This document shows positions 44,045 to 54,865 of a stretch of 64,000 nucleotides of DNA, one piece after another (within the stretch, counting starts at the first letter, position 1; each line of letters begins with the position of its first letter). The position numbers and the translations under genes are program-made. The stretch is taken from contig JAKSYS010000123.1 of the NCBI GenBank assembly GCA_022925895.1, positions 49,466 to 113,465 on the forward strand, in the 5' to 3' direction. The notes below the pieces were generated by a model. The model was not told where the DNA came from, did no database searches, and was given only the letters and a program-made list of their open reading frames with translations. The stretch comes from Fragilaria crotonensis. Its lineage: Eukaryota; Bacillariophyta; Fragilariophyceae; Fragilariales; Fragilariaceae.

Positions 44045-46524
44045 TTAGTAGTTACTTGTCCCACTGGCACTTCTCCTTTTCTTTGGTATCTTGTACACAC
44101 CGCCGACATCCAAGTCTCCCGCCTGCACCCGGCAAATTACAGGACAATCGGGGTGCACAGCTCTGCGTTTTCGTTCGTCATTGTCAGGTTGAGCACGTCC
44201 ACCCGCTCGTGTTCTCCCATCAGTCGTCAACTGAACATCGACCCCCGACATCACACGATGGTGACAGAGAACAACCGACGACTCGACATCGTCCCCGCTC
44301 GTGACACTCACGTTTGGCTCCGCAGCATCAACTTTATCAACTTGCCGCCCCCGTCCGCTTCTCTTGCGTCCGCTTTTCTTCTTCTTCTTCTTCTTCTTCT
44401 TTCCCTGAGGCAGCACGTCGGAGTCGTCCTTTTCCGAGGGAGGAGTCGGCACACAGTACTTGGCAGCAGACAGCACCCTTCCCGCCTGCACAATTCGTTC
44501 CTTTGCAGCAGTAAACGTTCCGTAGAGATGGTTACGGAAATGCGAATCAACCGCACCACCAACCCTCCCGTTCTCCATCCCATCCGGATGGGAAACAGAT
44601 GTACAATGACGGATCACGCGGCCATCCCAGCTGATGGCCACGCCATGGCCAAGCCTCACCGCCATGCCACGGAACGTGCTCCGCCCATCAGGTTTTGTTC
44701 CATGTATATTTGGAAGGACAAAAAACCAGTTGGCACCACGGCCAGGCACCTCCTCAGTCCACACACTGTAGCCCGGGGACGCGTCATGCACGTCGAAATG
44801 CGACGCGTTCCCGAGGTTGATACTCATGTCGATGGTGTACCCGACCCTTCGGCAACGCTCAACTTTTGATCGAGCCTTCTCATGGACGATTGATTCCTCG
44901 TCATCGAGCTCCACATCGTGCCCATCCATCGCCTCGTCAGCATCCTCGTTATCAGTGAGAGCCTCACCGCCCATTGGCTCAACTGGGAGCATGCCGGAGT
45001 CCCCCTCCACGTCCCTAACAACGGAGTACACCTGTGGGAAGCAGCGACTCCCAAGGCTTGCCAAGTTGACAACTAAATCACGAAGGGCACCCACCGGAAC
45101 CTTCCCGTTTGCAGAGTACGGAGCCGGCGTGCCCACCCCTCCAAGTGGTATTCTTGTTCCGATGGCATGCATCGTCCCAAGATCCTCACATTTATTGCGC
45201 GCATGTCCCTTACCCTCCACCTTCCGAAGCTCCGTGTTGTGTGACGTGATACGCTCAAGCAATCCGATGTGGTCATCGTCAGTGTCGATCTTAGTGACGT
45301 TCCGGATCATAACAACAGACTGGCGACTCCGCATCCCATCACCAACCGTGTCGACGTCAACCATCACATCAACAAAGTGGTTGTCCATGGGATCGATGAT
45401 CCAACAAGAATCAGGCAGCTGGTAGTGAAGATACCCGGCAACATAGTGCCGGCCATCTTTCCTTGCGCTGGAAGAAGAAGCAAGCCGCTGTTGGTACTCG
45501 GCAGCCAGATAGTCACGAGGGCAGGTGCCAAAGTTGCAGCCCTGTAATAAATCAGGCGCCAACTTGGGACCATCTGCATCGTGGCATTGAACAGCCCTGT
45601 AGATGACTCGGTTCTGTTGGGAATGGTGTGTTCTCCCAGTGGAAATCCTCCACGCTGACACGCGGTGATTCTCATCAAGGAAGTGCCAACCAGAACTGAT
45701 ATCATGCTCATCACGATAGACACAATGGCCCGTATGCTCAGTATAAAATCGCTTCACAAAGCTGTCGCTGCCAAACTTGTATGACACCTCACGACCACCA
45801 CACGTCACCTCACGTTGCAGGCGTAGCCAGCTCATGTCATGGGCTATGAATGAGCCCGGCACACCAACATCTCCCCTACGACGCTCCCTATGACAGTAGA
45901 ACACGCCGCACTGGGGTAAGAAAAGGATAGCAGCCCTATAACAATAATCCTTCTCAGGTAGAGCATCATCCGGCTGGTACAATCGAAACGGTCGGACCAC
46001 GTCCGATCAACAACAGGTTGTTTCTTGTGATCAGATGGAGCCCCTGTCACTGCTGCTGATGAAGGCGCCCGGTTCAGAATGACATCCATAATGTAAAATT
46101 CATTAAGGAACTCCGATTCAATCCGCGCCTCGGGGAACATGTCGCCCGCCCGTCGTAGCTGGAACGGCTCGCATTGAAAAGCTTTGGCGATCCAACTCAT
46201 CGGAACGTGGCACAGATTGCTTTGTTCTGATTTTGCATGCTTCCTTTCATCCCTGCTTGCCCGCCGGAACCGTCGCCTGAAAGCACTCCTCTCCTCAGGA
46301 ATAACCGCCATCGACAACAGCCTCATAATCCTCCTATTTGTCGGGAGACTCTCCCTCTCGTTGCGCTTTGCTGGGAGTTGTTTCTTTGCATCCTTCTTCT
46401 CGTCCACAACATGCGATCCTGGCACTCGCGGTGTCTTCCCCAAATTTAGCACCGACGTCTTGCACGGAGAAGTCTTATTGCCCATGCCCGCGACCCTATC
46501 ACCACCGCGTCGATTATGCGACAT
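44045..46524 (-). CDS. Dioxygenase-like protein C1 of element 1, one frameshift
   Basis: Read from the ATG at 46524, with a phase change near 46000 (RTWSDRF against VVRPFRLYQPDDALPEKDYCYRAAIL). About 825 residues. Shared with C2: FYCHRERR, MSWLRLQ, GRHYVAGYLH, LGTMHAIGTRI, then the block SINLGNASHFDVHDAS...NWFFVLPN...AISWDGRVIRHCTS. The HFD triad and a His about 62 residues later fit the HxD...H iron ligands of double-stranded beta-helix 2-oxoglutarate dioxygenases. The C-terminus has a poly-Lys stretch that could act as a nuclear signal. The gene is convergent with B1. The assignment as a dioxygenase is an inference from the motif; substrate unknown. Confidence 0.55.
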
Positions 46525-46559
46525 CGGGCCCTCTTGCTTTCTGGCAAGTAAAGGCCGCA

Positions 46560-47085
46560 CGATGTCAGTTCAGTTCCTCGCAACGACCACCACTGGTGGC
46601 AATGCGAGCGCGTCTTCGACAACTCAATGGCAACTCTCCCTGCTTTCTGGCGGGAATGAGCCTCTGATCGTCGAATTGGCGAGAACGATCCGACAGCAAC
46701 GGTGACAATCGCGATGCAAATGAATGCACGATGTCAGTTCTGTTCCTCGCAACGACCACCACTGGTGGGAATGCGAGCGCGTCTTCGACAACTCAATGGC
46801 AACTCTCCCTGCTTTCTGGCGGGGAATGAGCCTCTGATCGTCGAATTGGCGAGGAGAACGAGGATCCGACAGCAATGGTGACAATCGCGAAGCAAACGAA
46901 TGCACGATGTCAGTTCAGTTCCTCGCAACGACCACCACTGGTGGGAATGCGAGCGCGTCTTCGACAACTCAATGGCAACTCTCCCTGCTTTCTGGCGGGG
47001 AATGAGCCTCTGATCGTCGAATTGGCGAGGAGAACGATGATCCGACAGCAATGGTGACAATCGCGAAGCAAACGAATGCACAATT
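46560..47085. repeat. Triplicated 169-177 bp repeat between C1 and A1
   Basis: Three adjacent near-identical units beginning GATGTCAGTTC at 46561, 46730 and 46906. They lie upstream of C1 and of A1, which are divergent, so they may be the shared regulatory region or binding sites for an element protein. Element 2 has a triplicate at the same place with a different sequence. Confidence 0.9.
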
Positions 47086-47940
47086 GCTTCTGAGAAGCAA
47101 TTGTGCAATTGCTTGTGGTGTCAAGTATTGACAACAGGAACACATAACGCACGAAAAGGGATCAGTTTACTATGCAAAAAAGAGGCGATTCTGCACCTGG
47201 GACTTGAGTACAGGAACTCAAACTACTTAGGAAATGCTTGTATATGTTGTGTATAACCACATGACGTATATAAGTATACAAATATGTAATTTATACTAAA
47301 CTAATTAACTATGTACATGTATGCCATATTGCTGTCATGGGAAATGACTAAAAAATTGTACGCACAGTTTCTACTACATGGTACGTAGCAGTTAGAAATC
47401 AATTTTTTATGATTCTTATATAACTACAATAACTCTCTATGTAAATCTGATTTTTGTCGATACAAACTCTGAAGTAGTATGAACTACTATTAATAGTTGT
47501 GTATACTGAACATAATAATGTATCTAAGTAAAACAAATAGTGGTAAAAATAGACTCTTATATATATATATGCAATGCTACGTGGTTGCGGTACAAACAAT
47601 GAAACGAATGCAGGAATGCGGGAATGTCAACAACAGATACGACTAAACTCAACGTATGACTTACGCAGTAACGGAAAACTCAGCTGTTGAGTACTGACCA
47701 TCAACCTGCATTCAAACACAACACATGATACATCTTACGCATGTATGTTGATTTTGTACTATAAAAAAATATGTTTTAATCATGTGACGGTATATATTAA
47801 ACAAACATGGCGAACTGCTTCGCATTCAAAAATCCCTATCTGATTCAAAACGCATGGTGTAGTATACATGAATCCTACGAATTGTTGCCTTTCTCACACT
47901 TCCTTTTTCACACTTGCTTGTAGTTAAAGATACATGCATC
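47086..47940. other. AT-rich spacer upstream of gene A1
   Basis: No supported gene. The stretch is AT-rich with a short palindrome (GAAGCAATTGTGCAATTGCTT-like arms near 47081-47114) next to the last repeat unit. Promoter elements for A1 should lie here, but I do not recognise any. Confidence 0.4.
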
Positions 47941-49656
47941 ATGGCCAGAGGAGCAGCCAAAGCAGCTTCTTGGACATCACCACGCAAGAAGCAGGCACGC
48001 ACCCGTAAAGGCGGAGCTGCACAACTACAGCAGCATGTAACGAAAGGCGGAGGATCAAAGACTACGAAAACAACAAATAACAAACGAAAGAAGGTAAATG
48101 AAAGTGCTGCTGCTGCAAATCATAAGCGTACAAAAACAACGAATGATCCGGCGGATGGTGACAAGGGCAAACCTGATGGTGACGAATCCGATGCTGTCGA
48201 AAGTGTGACCACCAAGAACAAAAAGAAACGTGTTGCTGGTGCTGGTAAGAAGAGAAAGTCAATTAAACCAAGAAAATCGGTGGTACAGAAGTTGATACTC
48301 GATGACATTGAAAGCACATCCGAATCAGAGGAGTATGTTGACGAGGAGAACGATGACAAGGAGGATGATGAAGAGGAGGTGTATGAGGATGCTGTGCAGG
48401 ACGAATCAAGTGATGACGACGGGGGACAGAAGGAACCCGCCAACAACAACGACGCTGAAAATAAGGAAAAGCATGGCTGGTCGTCAACTTCATCAGATGA
48501 GGATGACAGCAGGGGACGTCGACAGAGATACAATGGGTATCGAAGGGAAATGGAGGACGAGGCAGAAGCCGCAGCAATGAGGGCTGAGGCTCGTCGCAAG
48601 GAGTTGAACCGCAGTACCCAACAAGGTGCAGTGGATCCTCCAAACAATTCAAATCCTAATGTCATGTTGCCGTCACGTCAGATTATTGATGTTGGCATTT
48701 CGGTTCGTGGCTTGTCAAAGGCTGAATCTATTCAGAAGCAAGAGAAGCATGTGGCAGATCGTGTTACTCAATTTGTTAAATCAGATGTATTCCGCCGAAT
48801 CAAGTTCATTAATAACGACGCAATGTTCCAAAGAGCATTCCAGTTGGTGATGAATCATGAAAAAGTGGAGCCTAACAAGCGTGTAAGTTTTCAAATGCTG
48901 TACGAAAGTTGTTTTAATCATGCATTGAATACGAAGAGGAGTTCGTGCGAACAAACAGGTGGGGCACTTGCAAGGAAAGCAATCGCCGAGTTCAAACAAC
49001 GTGGAGAAGAGTTTTACAGTTTTGACGAATTCTGTAAGCTCAGGAGAGCAACAACAGAAAGAGAGAAGAATGCATTCTTCTGGTTCTTTGACACGTTCTT
49101 GGAATGTGTATGCGGGGCAAGGCAGTGGAGAAATGCAAAGAAGACCACGTTGGTGTCAAAAGCCGCAGATGGGCGTGGTGGAAAACTTGTAACTAAAAGT
49201 GATGAAGCGTTTGGTTTGTTGCTCATCGATAATTATATGGAAAAGTGGGTTACCGTTCTGGCAGAGGAGGAAAAGGCACGCGCTAATGAAGTTGCTAACA
49301 ATCATGACGTCGACAATACAGCGAGACAGGTGGGAACCAACGGCAACAGGCAAAAGAAGAAGGCGGCGGCAAAAATCCCAGGAAGGTATACAGCAAAAAA
49401 AAATGGGCACTGCAAGTATGGTGGGTGGAGCCGTGATGGAACTGCACGTTTCAATGAACTATACAATCTTGTTCAAGACGACCGAGCAAGCGCGCAATCG
49501 GAACAAATGGAAAGGGAGTTGATGGCATTTTGCAGGGCTCAGGCGGGAATAGATGACAACAATGCACAACACGAACAGGAGGGTCATGGTAACAACAATG
49601 CGGCGGAAGGAACTGAAGCACTGCCGGTCGAGGCAGCATGGGACTTGGACGACTAA
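47941..49656 (+). CDS. Protein A1 of element 1, unknown function
   Basis: 571 residues from the ATG at 47941 (MARGAAKAAS); the open frame continues upstream without an ATG. The N-terminus is rich in Lys and Arg (likely nuclear), an acidic tract follows (about residues 100-190), then a helical region (ADRVTQFVKSDVFRRIKFIN) and a C-terminal segment (KYGGWSRDGTARFNELYNLVQDDR). That segment is shared with A2 and the element 0 fragment (KRSWS.EG.ERFN). In CACTA elements a second protein (TnpA) binds subterminal repeats. A1 may play that role, but I recognise no domain and this is only inference from position. The frame is intact. Confidence 0.6.
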   Translation: MARGAAKAASWTSPRKKQARTRKGGAAQLQQHVTKGGGSKTTKTTNNKRKKVNESAAAANHKRTKTTNDPADGDKGKPDGDESDAVESVTTKNKKKRVAGAGKKRKSIKPRKSVVQKLILDDIESTSESEEYVDEENDDKEDDEEEVYEDAVQDESSDDDGGQKEPANNNDAENKEKHGWSSTSSDEDDSRGRRQRYNGYRREMEDEAEAAAMRAEARRKELNRSTQQGAVDPPNNSNPNVMLPSRQIIDVGISVRGLSKAESIQKQEKHVADRVTQFVKSDVFRRIKFINNDAMFQRAFQLVMNHEKVEPNKRVSFQMLYESCFNHALNTKRSSCEQTGGALARKAIAEFKQRGEEFYSFDEFCKLRRATTEREKNAFFWFFDTFLECVCGARQWRNAKKTTLVSKAADGRGGKLVTKSDEAFGLLLIDNYMEKWVTVLAEEEKARANEVANNHDVDNTARQVGTNGNRQKKKAAAKIPGRYTAKKNGHCKYGGWSRDGTARFNELYNLVQDDRASAQSEQMERELMAFCRAQAGIDDNNAQHEQEGHGNNNAAEGTEALPVEAAWDLDD

Positions 49657-50072
49657 GCAAATGGACTTGAGAGACTAGTTTAAACATTTCTTCTAGCACT
49701 ACGATGAGCCAATATGCAAAGAAAATAGCTGTATAATATTTGTAGAATGAAATGCTTACAGGATACAACGTCTGGTGAAAAAGCAACATCTGTTTGGTTA
49801 CTGAACAACAAATTAATGAACAAAACTTGCAAGGAGCAACCATAAAACAGTGATCAAGATAAACAAATATAGTTGCTCAAAAGGTCATATCTAGCAAAAT
49901 ATGTTGATTTGTAACATTAGATTGTGATTAAATTGGTGAAAGACAACATTTTATGGTTTTATCAACAAAATTGGTCATAGTAACCATTTATAGTTGAGAT
50001 GTTACAGATCGGAGGTCATTACTCGGTAACTCTTACCAAGTAAAAATAAAGTAAACATTTTGCACCTTCTGA

Positions 50073-51383
50073 TGTCCATTCGTAATGCCATTGTTGCCAG
50101 TAATTTTCAAGACACAAGAGGAGGAATGCCTCATCTGTGACAGTGAACCACTCACTTAGATGTTTCTCGCACCTATTCTCCTTGAATTTGGTTGCTCCAA
50201 CCACAGTCTTCAGCAAGTCGTCCAATAAGTTCATGTAGATTTCACCCTCCAAAGCGTCATTTCTCAATGCTATGATCACTTTGTGAAAATTACGAGTTGT
50301 TCTACCTTTTCCTTCCTCGGAAGTGCTGTTTGCAAATTGATTCATGGCACCTGATCGTCCGCGGTTTAGGTCGGGGACGTAACCCAGGACACGCCATGCA
50401 CCGCTGTCTCTGCGGACTTTCTCCGTGAACAAAGAAGTTGTGAACGACACCGGACATATTTCGATGTGACCTTTGCTGTCAATGGCGGTTCCATCAAGGT
50501 AAAGAATGATCGGAACTAGGAGCTGATTTCTTCCTGGAGTGATCAATTGATTGTATAGGTCACGATAGCGCTGACCGCTGTTTGCCTCACCAAGTTTGCC
50601 ATCCTTTGGATGATACATTGAAGTTGGATCGTCCCGATTGATCACAAGGTTTTGCGGCAACATAAGTTCATCATCTTGCAGCATTGACAAAAGAGAAACA
50701 CCGAAGTCAAAACACACGATGTCTTGAGCTGCCTCTTGGTCCTCAAGAGTTGTCGAGATCACATGAGGCAATCGTTGATGTGACTGTTCCAGACACCGGT
50801 ACATCCACCCAATATTTGCCTTCCTTGTTGTAGCTTTGGGGTTGAAGTCAAAGCCATCTAATTTTGCAGTGTACGCCCATTGCAAAATTTTCTGCAACAT
50901 GTAGTCGGGACATTGGGCATCCTCCAGAATCTTTAGTAGTTCAACAATATTTCTGTGTTCGACATCATGTTGCAAATTCAGGATGCTTTGGCGATCGCTG
51001 GCTTTCATGCGTTCCATGATTCCATGTAAAACAGATGGAGAGACATTTTCTAGACCAGAAATTGATGAGGCAAAGCCATCTAACTGGCCGTACATGTCAT
51101 CAAGTGCCGATGTGTCGTCACCATCAAAGTCATCGGCTGCACCATACTGAAATTCTTCATACGGAGCATACGATGGAAATTCGGCATTCATTTCATGGTT
51201 CAGGCGTGTGCATTGAACTCCATATGCTTGACGCCGTGTACTATTGATGGTCTCGATGCCAGCATCAGTATGCCTTTGTTCCAACATGTAGTCCTTGCAG
51301 GCAGAACTGTGCCACAAATGCTGTTGTAAACCGCGTTCGGTTCGGAACTGCGAGTAGCAGTTCATGTTGTAGCAAACAAACAT
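50073..51383 (-). pseudogene. Element 0 fused B-A gene, 5' part
   Basis: Starts at the ATG at 51383 with the zinc-finger-like module (CYNMNCYSQFRTERGLQQHLW), follows transposase B2 closely through the first catalytic motif (ILYLDGTAIDSKGHI) and the GYVPDLNRGRSGAMNQFA stretch, and then switches at about KGRTTRNFHKV to protein A sequence (LLDDLLKTVVGATKF, LSEWFTVTDEAFLLLCLENY). The second and third catalytic residues are missing, so it could not cut DNA. It could have acted as a repressor by retaining the DNA-binding end. The remaining part is at 39799-40192. Confidence 0.85.
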
Positions 51384-51879
51384 TCTCTTAACGAGGAAAT
51401 GCAGCAGGGATGCTTCTTTGTTGGAATCAATGAATATAAAGCATACAACAGACGACAAAGTGCAGAAAAAAATGAGGAAGAATGATGCCTCCTGGTAGTC
51501 GTAATACTAGGAGGCGACGCTCATCACACAAAGGAAAAATTGGCGCGTGAGTAATGAGGAGACGGTGAGTATGTAGTACTATACGACTCAGTGCACAAGT
51601 CACGATTATGGAAGGAAGACACCGATGGAGAAGAAGAGGAATGGAACTGAAACTGCCAAAGTAATATTTGCAACAGACAGTATTTAGGGATAAAATGATG
51701 TGTAATCTAAATATTTATGTATAAAAGAATGTCCAAGAATTTGGATCTTCAACGTACGATAAGCACTTGCATAATGACGTGAAATATACATATGTTTTAA
51801 AAAAAACTCTGGTCAACCCATTATTATGTGGTAGAATATTACATTAAAATGGATAAACCAGAGATTTGCGTTCCCTGAT

Positions 51880-52399
51880 GATGTCCTGGTGACCATCCCA
51901 CCATTCTACAACAACTACCTTTTCCTATCCAAGAACCGTATGTTTGATTGAACTCTGTTTTTGCCATCAAAACACCAGAATTACGATGGTACTTCTATAG
52001 TAGTAATGTTGTCAGCAATACACTAGTGGCAAATTTCACTTAGCTACTGTTCACATTCATTTTCTTTTGAATCTACCCACTCTTCTGGATCCTAGAGGTA
52101 TGACAATGAATTGAGAGAGTGTGTCAGCATCACAGACTAGAATACTAGAGCAACAGGGAGCAAGCAACTGAAGCAACAAGAACAAACACAACATGGCATT
52201 GACCATAAACAGGGTTCAATGTGTATTGGGGCAGAAGTTGTGACTCATGGGAGGCTTGTCGCTGCATGATATCATCTCACAATGAAACAAAACGCTTCAG
52301 AGGAAACTCATCGCTGTCACAGGAAAGGGTTCTTTCTCCATACGTTAGACACATCGCAAACACGCTAGAAAGCGTGCTATAAAATCTTCCATGCAATTT
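51880..52399. other. Spacer right of element 0
   Basis: No supported gene and no recognised repeat in this stretch between element 0 and copy gamma of the duplicated segment. Confidence 0.4.
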
Positions 52400-52960
52400 C
52401 TATTGCACCAATCATACCAGATACGAATAGGTCACAGCGGGAGAAACAGTATTGCGACCGGTAATCGGATTTGGGAACGGAGAAATTAGATCAGCTTTAT
52501 TATATTTGTTTTACTTCCAAAGCAAGTCGACTTTGATTTCTTACATTGGCCTGTCAGGAAGCCATTCTTGCTTCGCAACGACGGGGAGCATCATCTGATT
52601 ATGAAGAGCTCTCGCGTGGACGCATGTGTATACTAGCTGGCGAAATGAGTCAAGTGTGCAACAGCTCCGCCGAGTCCGCCATTCCACACTTAGCTATGTC
52701 TGTTCTCCTGCAAATGCAAATACAAGCAAGTCTATGTCTACAGCACCTGGTGCAGTACTCGAGTGCTCGATGTGGAAGGATTCGCGTTGGCCATTACACC
52801 TCCTGTAGTAGTAAAGTGTGCAAGTGCGTTTCATCAGCATGATTACTGTACTGTTACTGAATACAGTACGGCTGTACGGACTCCCATTTTGCAGACACCT
52901 TTTTGTTGATCAAACTCCCATCATGTTGACGACAATGACGGCGACGAGGAGGATAAAGTG
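52400..52960. repeat. Segmental duplication, copy gamma (shortened)
   Basis: Matches copy beta from about 35500 (ACCAGATACGAATAGGTCAC) through the QEAILAS fragment, then skips about 500 bp, and resumes with the TTGACGACAATGACGGCGAC stretch that corresponds to 36537. It ends at the Copia fragment. No receptor gene is present inside the window. Confidence 0.85.
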
Positions 52961-53081
52961 TTGAAGAAGAGCAACCGAATACGCGCGACACCGCACCTCC
53001 GGGTGCAAACGAAACGAAGGAAGGCCAAGTAAAAGGTAAGAATGCAGCACGTGAACACACGTGGGCAGACGTAGTTAGAGG

Positions 53082-53114
53082 ATAGCGTGTCGGCCAAGTT
53101 GGCCGACACGCTAT
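53082..53114. repeat. 33-bp perfect palindrome at the Copia breakpoint
   Basis: Arms of 16 bp (ATAGCGTGTCGGCCAA and its complement) around a single G. The Copia coding similarity ends in this palindrome (FHSVSA, then its inverted copy), so it marks the broken 3' end of the fragment. Confidence 0.85.
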
Positions 53115-54346
53115 GGAAAACCTCGGCGTCCCTCTTGTCGAGGGCTCGCGCTGCAACGTCGGTCTCGAACAGGTCCCTCTTCGCCGGTGTTGCGGCGACC
53201 CTGTCGATCGCCAGCCCTGAGTCCACAATGGCCTCCTCCAAATAATCACGCATCGTGATCTCCGCGGTCCCATTTTCCTTGTATGAAATCTTCATCCCGA
53301 GGAAAATGTGTTCCTTACCTCTCGTAACCGTCATTTTTCCGAATCGACTTTCAATCTGCTCGATCACTTCGGTGACGACGTTCGGGTCAACGTGGGAAAT
53401 CTTCATGTCATCTACATACCATGCGATGGTACACTGTTTTCCGTTTATGATCTTGTTTGCGACGCACGGGTCATATGGATTCAGTTCGAATCCAATTTCC
53501 TCGAGGTAGGAGTGGAACATTTGATACCATAACAGAGCCGATTGCACGCATCCGTACAGAGCCTTGATCAATCGTACGTATATGACCTTCGTGCCGTTTT
53601 CAATGGTAACGAAGGCGGTGTATTTGGGGTTCATCTCGCATAAGATATCAACCGAGGCGCCTGTGAACTTCATGATGACGAAGTCCTTCATGTAAGCCTT
53701 GAGGTAGGCGCCGGCGATGTCGGCGGTGCCAACATCGCGACGCTCGTGAGCGTCACAAGCGACCGATATCATGAGGGAGTCTGTGGCAACAGTTGGCGAC
53801 GCGGTCTCTGACTTATCATACAGCGTCCTCTGTCCCCTTCCGTCGGCAACGGTGCGTCCTTTTAACTTTCCGCACCTTTTCTCCTTAATCAAGTTTATGG
53901 CCCTGAGGGCGGCCTTCTTTTGGGCCCTCGTCAACTTGGTGGGGTCCAAAGGCTCGTAGGCGCTAAGGTCCTCGAGTTGGGCGAATTCGGCCATTAAAGC
54001 CTCCATTGCCTTCCTTCCATGTTTTTTGATCCCGGCGTTCGCAGACATTTGCGTCATCGTGTAGGCAAACTCGGTGTCGGTGGCACACTTGTCCATAATG
54101 TAGCGGAAAATGTCAGCGTAAAAAAGCTGGGTGGGTGGAAAATAGGACTTGCTGTTAAACGGCTCGTCCATGGCAGTCCTGAAACGTAGGGCGGCAGTGT
54201 TCACTCGATCTCGCAGACTGTATCGTGCCTGTGGAACCGCTCCTTGGTTCATGCGCGCTCCTTGGTTCGTACGCGCTCCTTGATTCACATCCGCTCCTTG
54301 GTGATGTACGTCAGTGGTATCGGCTTCTATCACGTCTAGTTCGTCC
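53098..54346 (-). pseudogene. Copia reverse transcriptase fragment interrupted by element 2
   Basis: Minus-strand frame with a linker of NQGA repeats, SLRDRVNTAALRFRTAMDEP and the Copia RT core (GTADIAGAYLKAYM, LIKALYGCVQSALLWYQ, AWYVDDMKISH with the catalytic YVDD, GMKISYKENGT). It is truncated at both ends. Its 5' side is cut by the terminal repeat of element 2 (MDELDVIEAD continues beyond 63996 outside the window), and its 3' side breaks in the palindrome at 53082-53114, before the RNase H. The retained core has no stop, so the break is recent. Confidence 0.85.
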
Positions 54347-54865
54347 ATCAGGAAGCCCATATCTGTGGTTTGAACATAAATCTGTGGTCATGCACCAAGA
54401 AAATATGTATTGACCGCATATATCTAACAAAATTTATTCGATTTGAAAATCACTTAGGTTTGTTTAGGTATGTTAACATGATATCTTTGTTTTGTACATG
54501 GTTATATTTACAAAGGTCTTTTTATACTTATTTGTATCTATGATAGAAATATTTTTACAACAATATCCTATTACTGTATGATTCCTCGGAAAGTTTACAT
54601 ACTATCCACTCTTTTGGTCAGATGTTATGTATCTTCTACATCCTTTCCGCACGTTCGTAAGCTTGACGGACGTGCTTCCCTTTTTTCATCGGTTGTTGTT
54701 CATGCTTTTCGTGTATCTCCTACTAGTATGATACAATCTTCGCGCCATATTTTCCAACAGAAAACTTAACTTCATTTTTGGTGTAAACCATCTTACTGAC
54801 TTGGCATCATCACCAGCCACCACTGCCATTAGTAAGCAAGACGTGGAAGTTGATCAGTTTTCATA

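Larger units (their letters stand above)
40193..50072 (+). mobile_element. Element 1: full-length CAG-TIR DNA transposon (genes B1, C1, A1)
   Basis: The terminal inverted repeat CAGAAGGTGC (40193-40202; complement at 50063-50072) is bounded by an AT duplication (40191-40192, 50073-50074). It is 9.9 kb long with gene B on plus (40750), C on minus (convergent, 34 bp from B) and A on plus (47941). GGTCATA occurs twice near the left end (40208, 40216) and twice near the right end (49883, 49973), possible subterminal binding motifs. B1 and C1 each carry frameshifts, so the copy is probably inactive. Confidence 0.87.
39481..51877 (-). mobile_element. Element 0: internally deleted CAG-TIR transposon, host of element 1
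   Basis: The terminal inverted repeats CAGGGAGTGCAAATCTCTGA (39481-39500) and CAGGGAACGCAAATCTCTGG (complement of 51858-51877) match at 17 of 20 positions. AT flanks both sides (39479-39480 and 51878-51879). Without element 1 and one AT it is about 2.5 kb and carries one fused gene on the minus strand. The TIR resembles that of element 2 (CAGGAAGCCCATATCTGTGG). It is a short derivative of the family, probably non-autonomous. Confidence 0.88.

Noticed and set aside
54349-54360. Start codon of the Copia frame at 54360 (MGFLMDELD)
   Set aside because: The first codons are the terminal repeat of element 2. The Copia frame is interrupted there, not started.
52921-54360. Long terminal repeats for the Copia fragment
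   Set aside because: No direct repeat pair is visible within the window. The 3' part is truncated and the 5' part lies beyond the window end.
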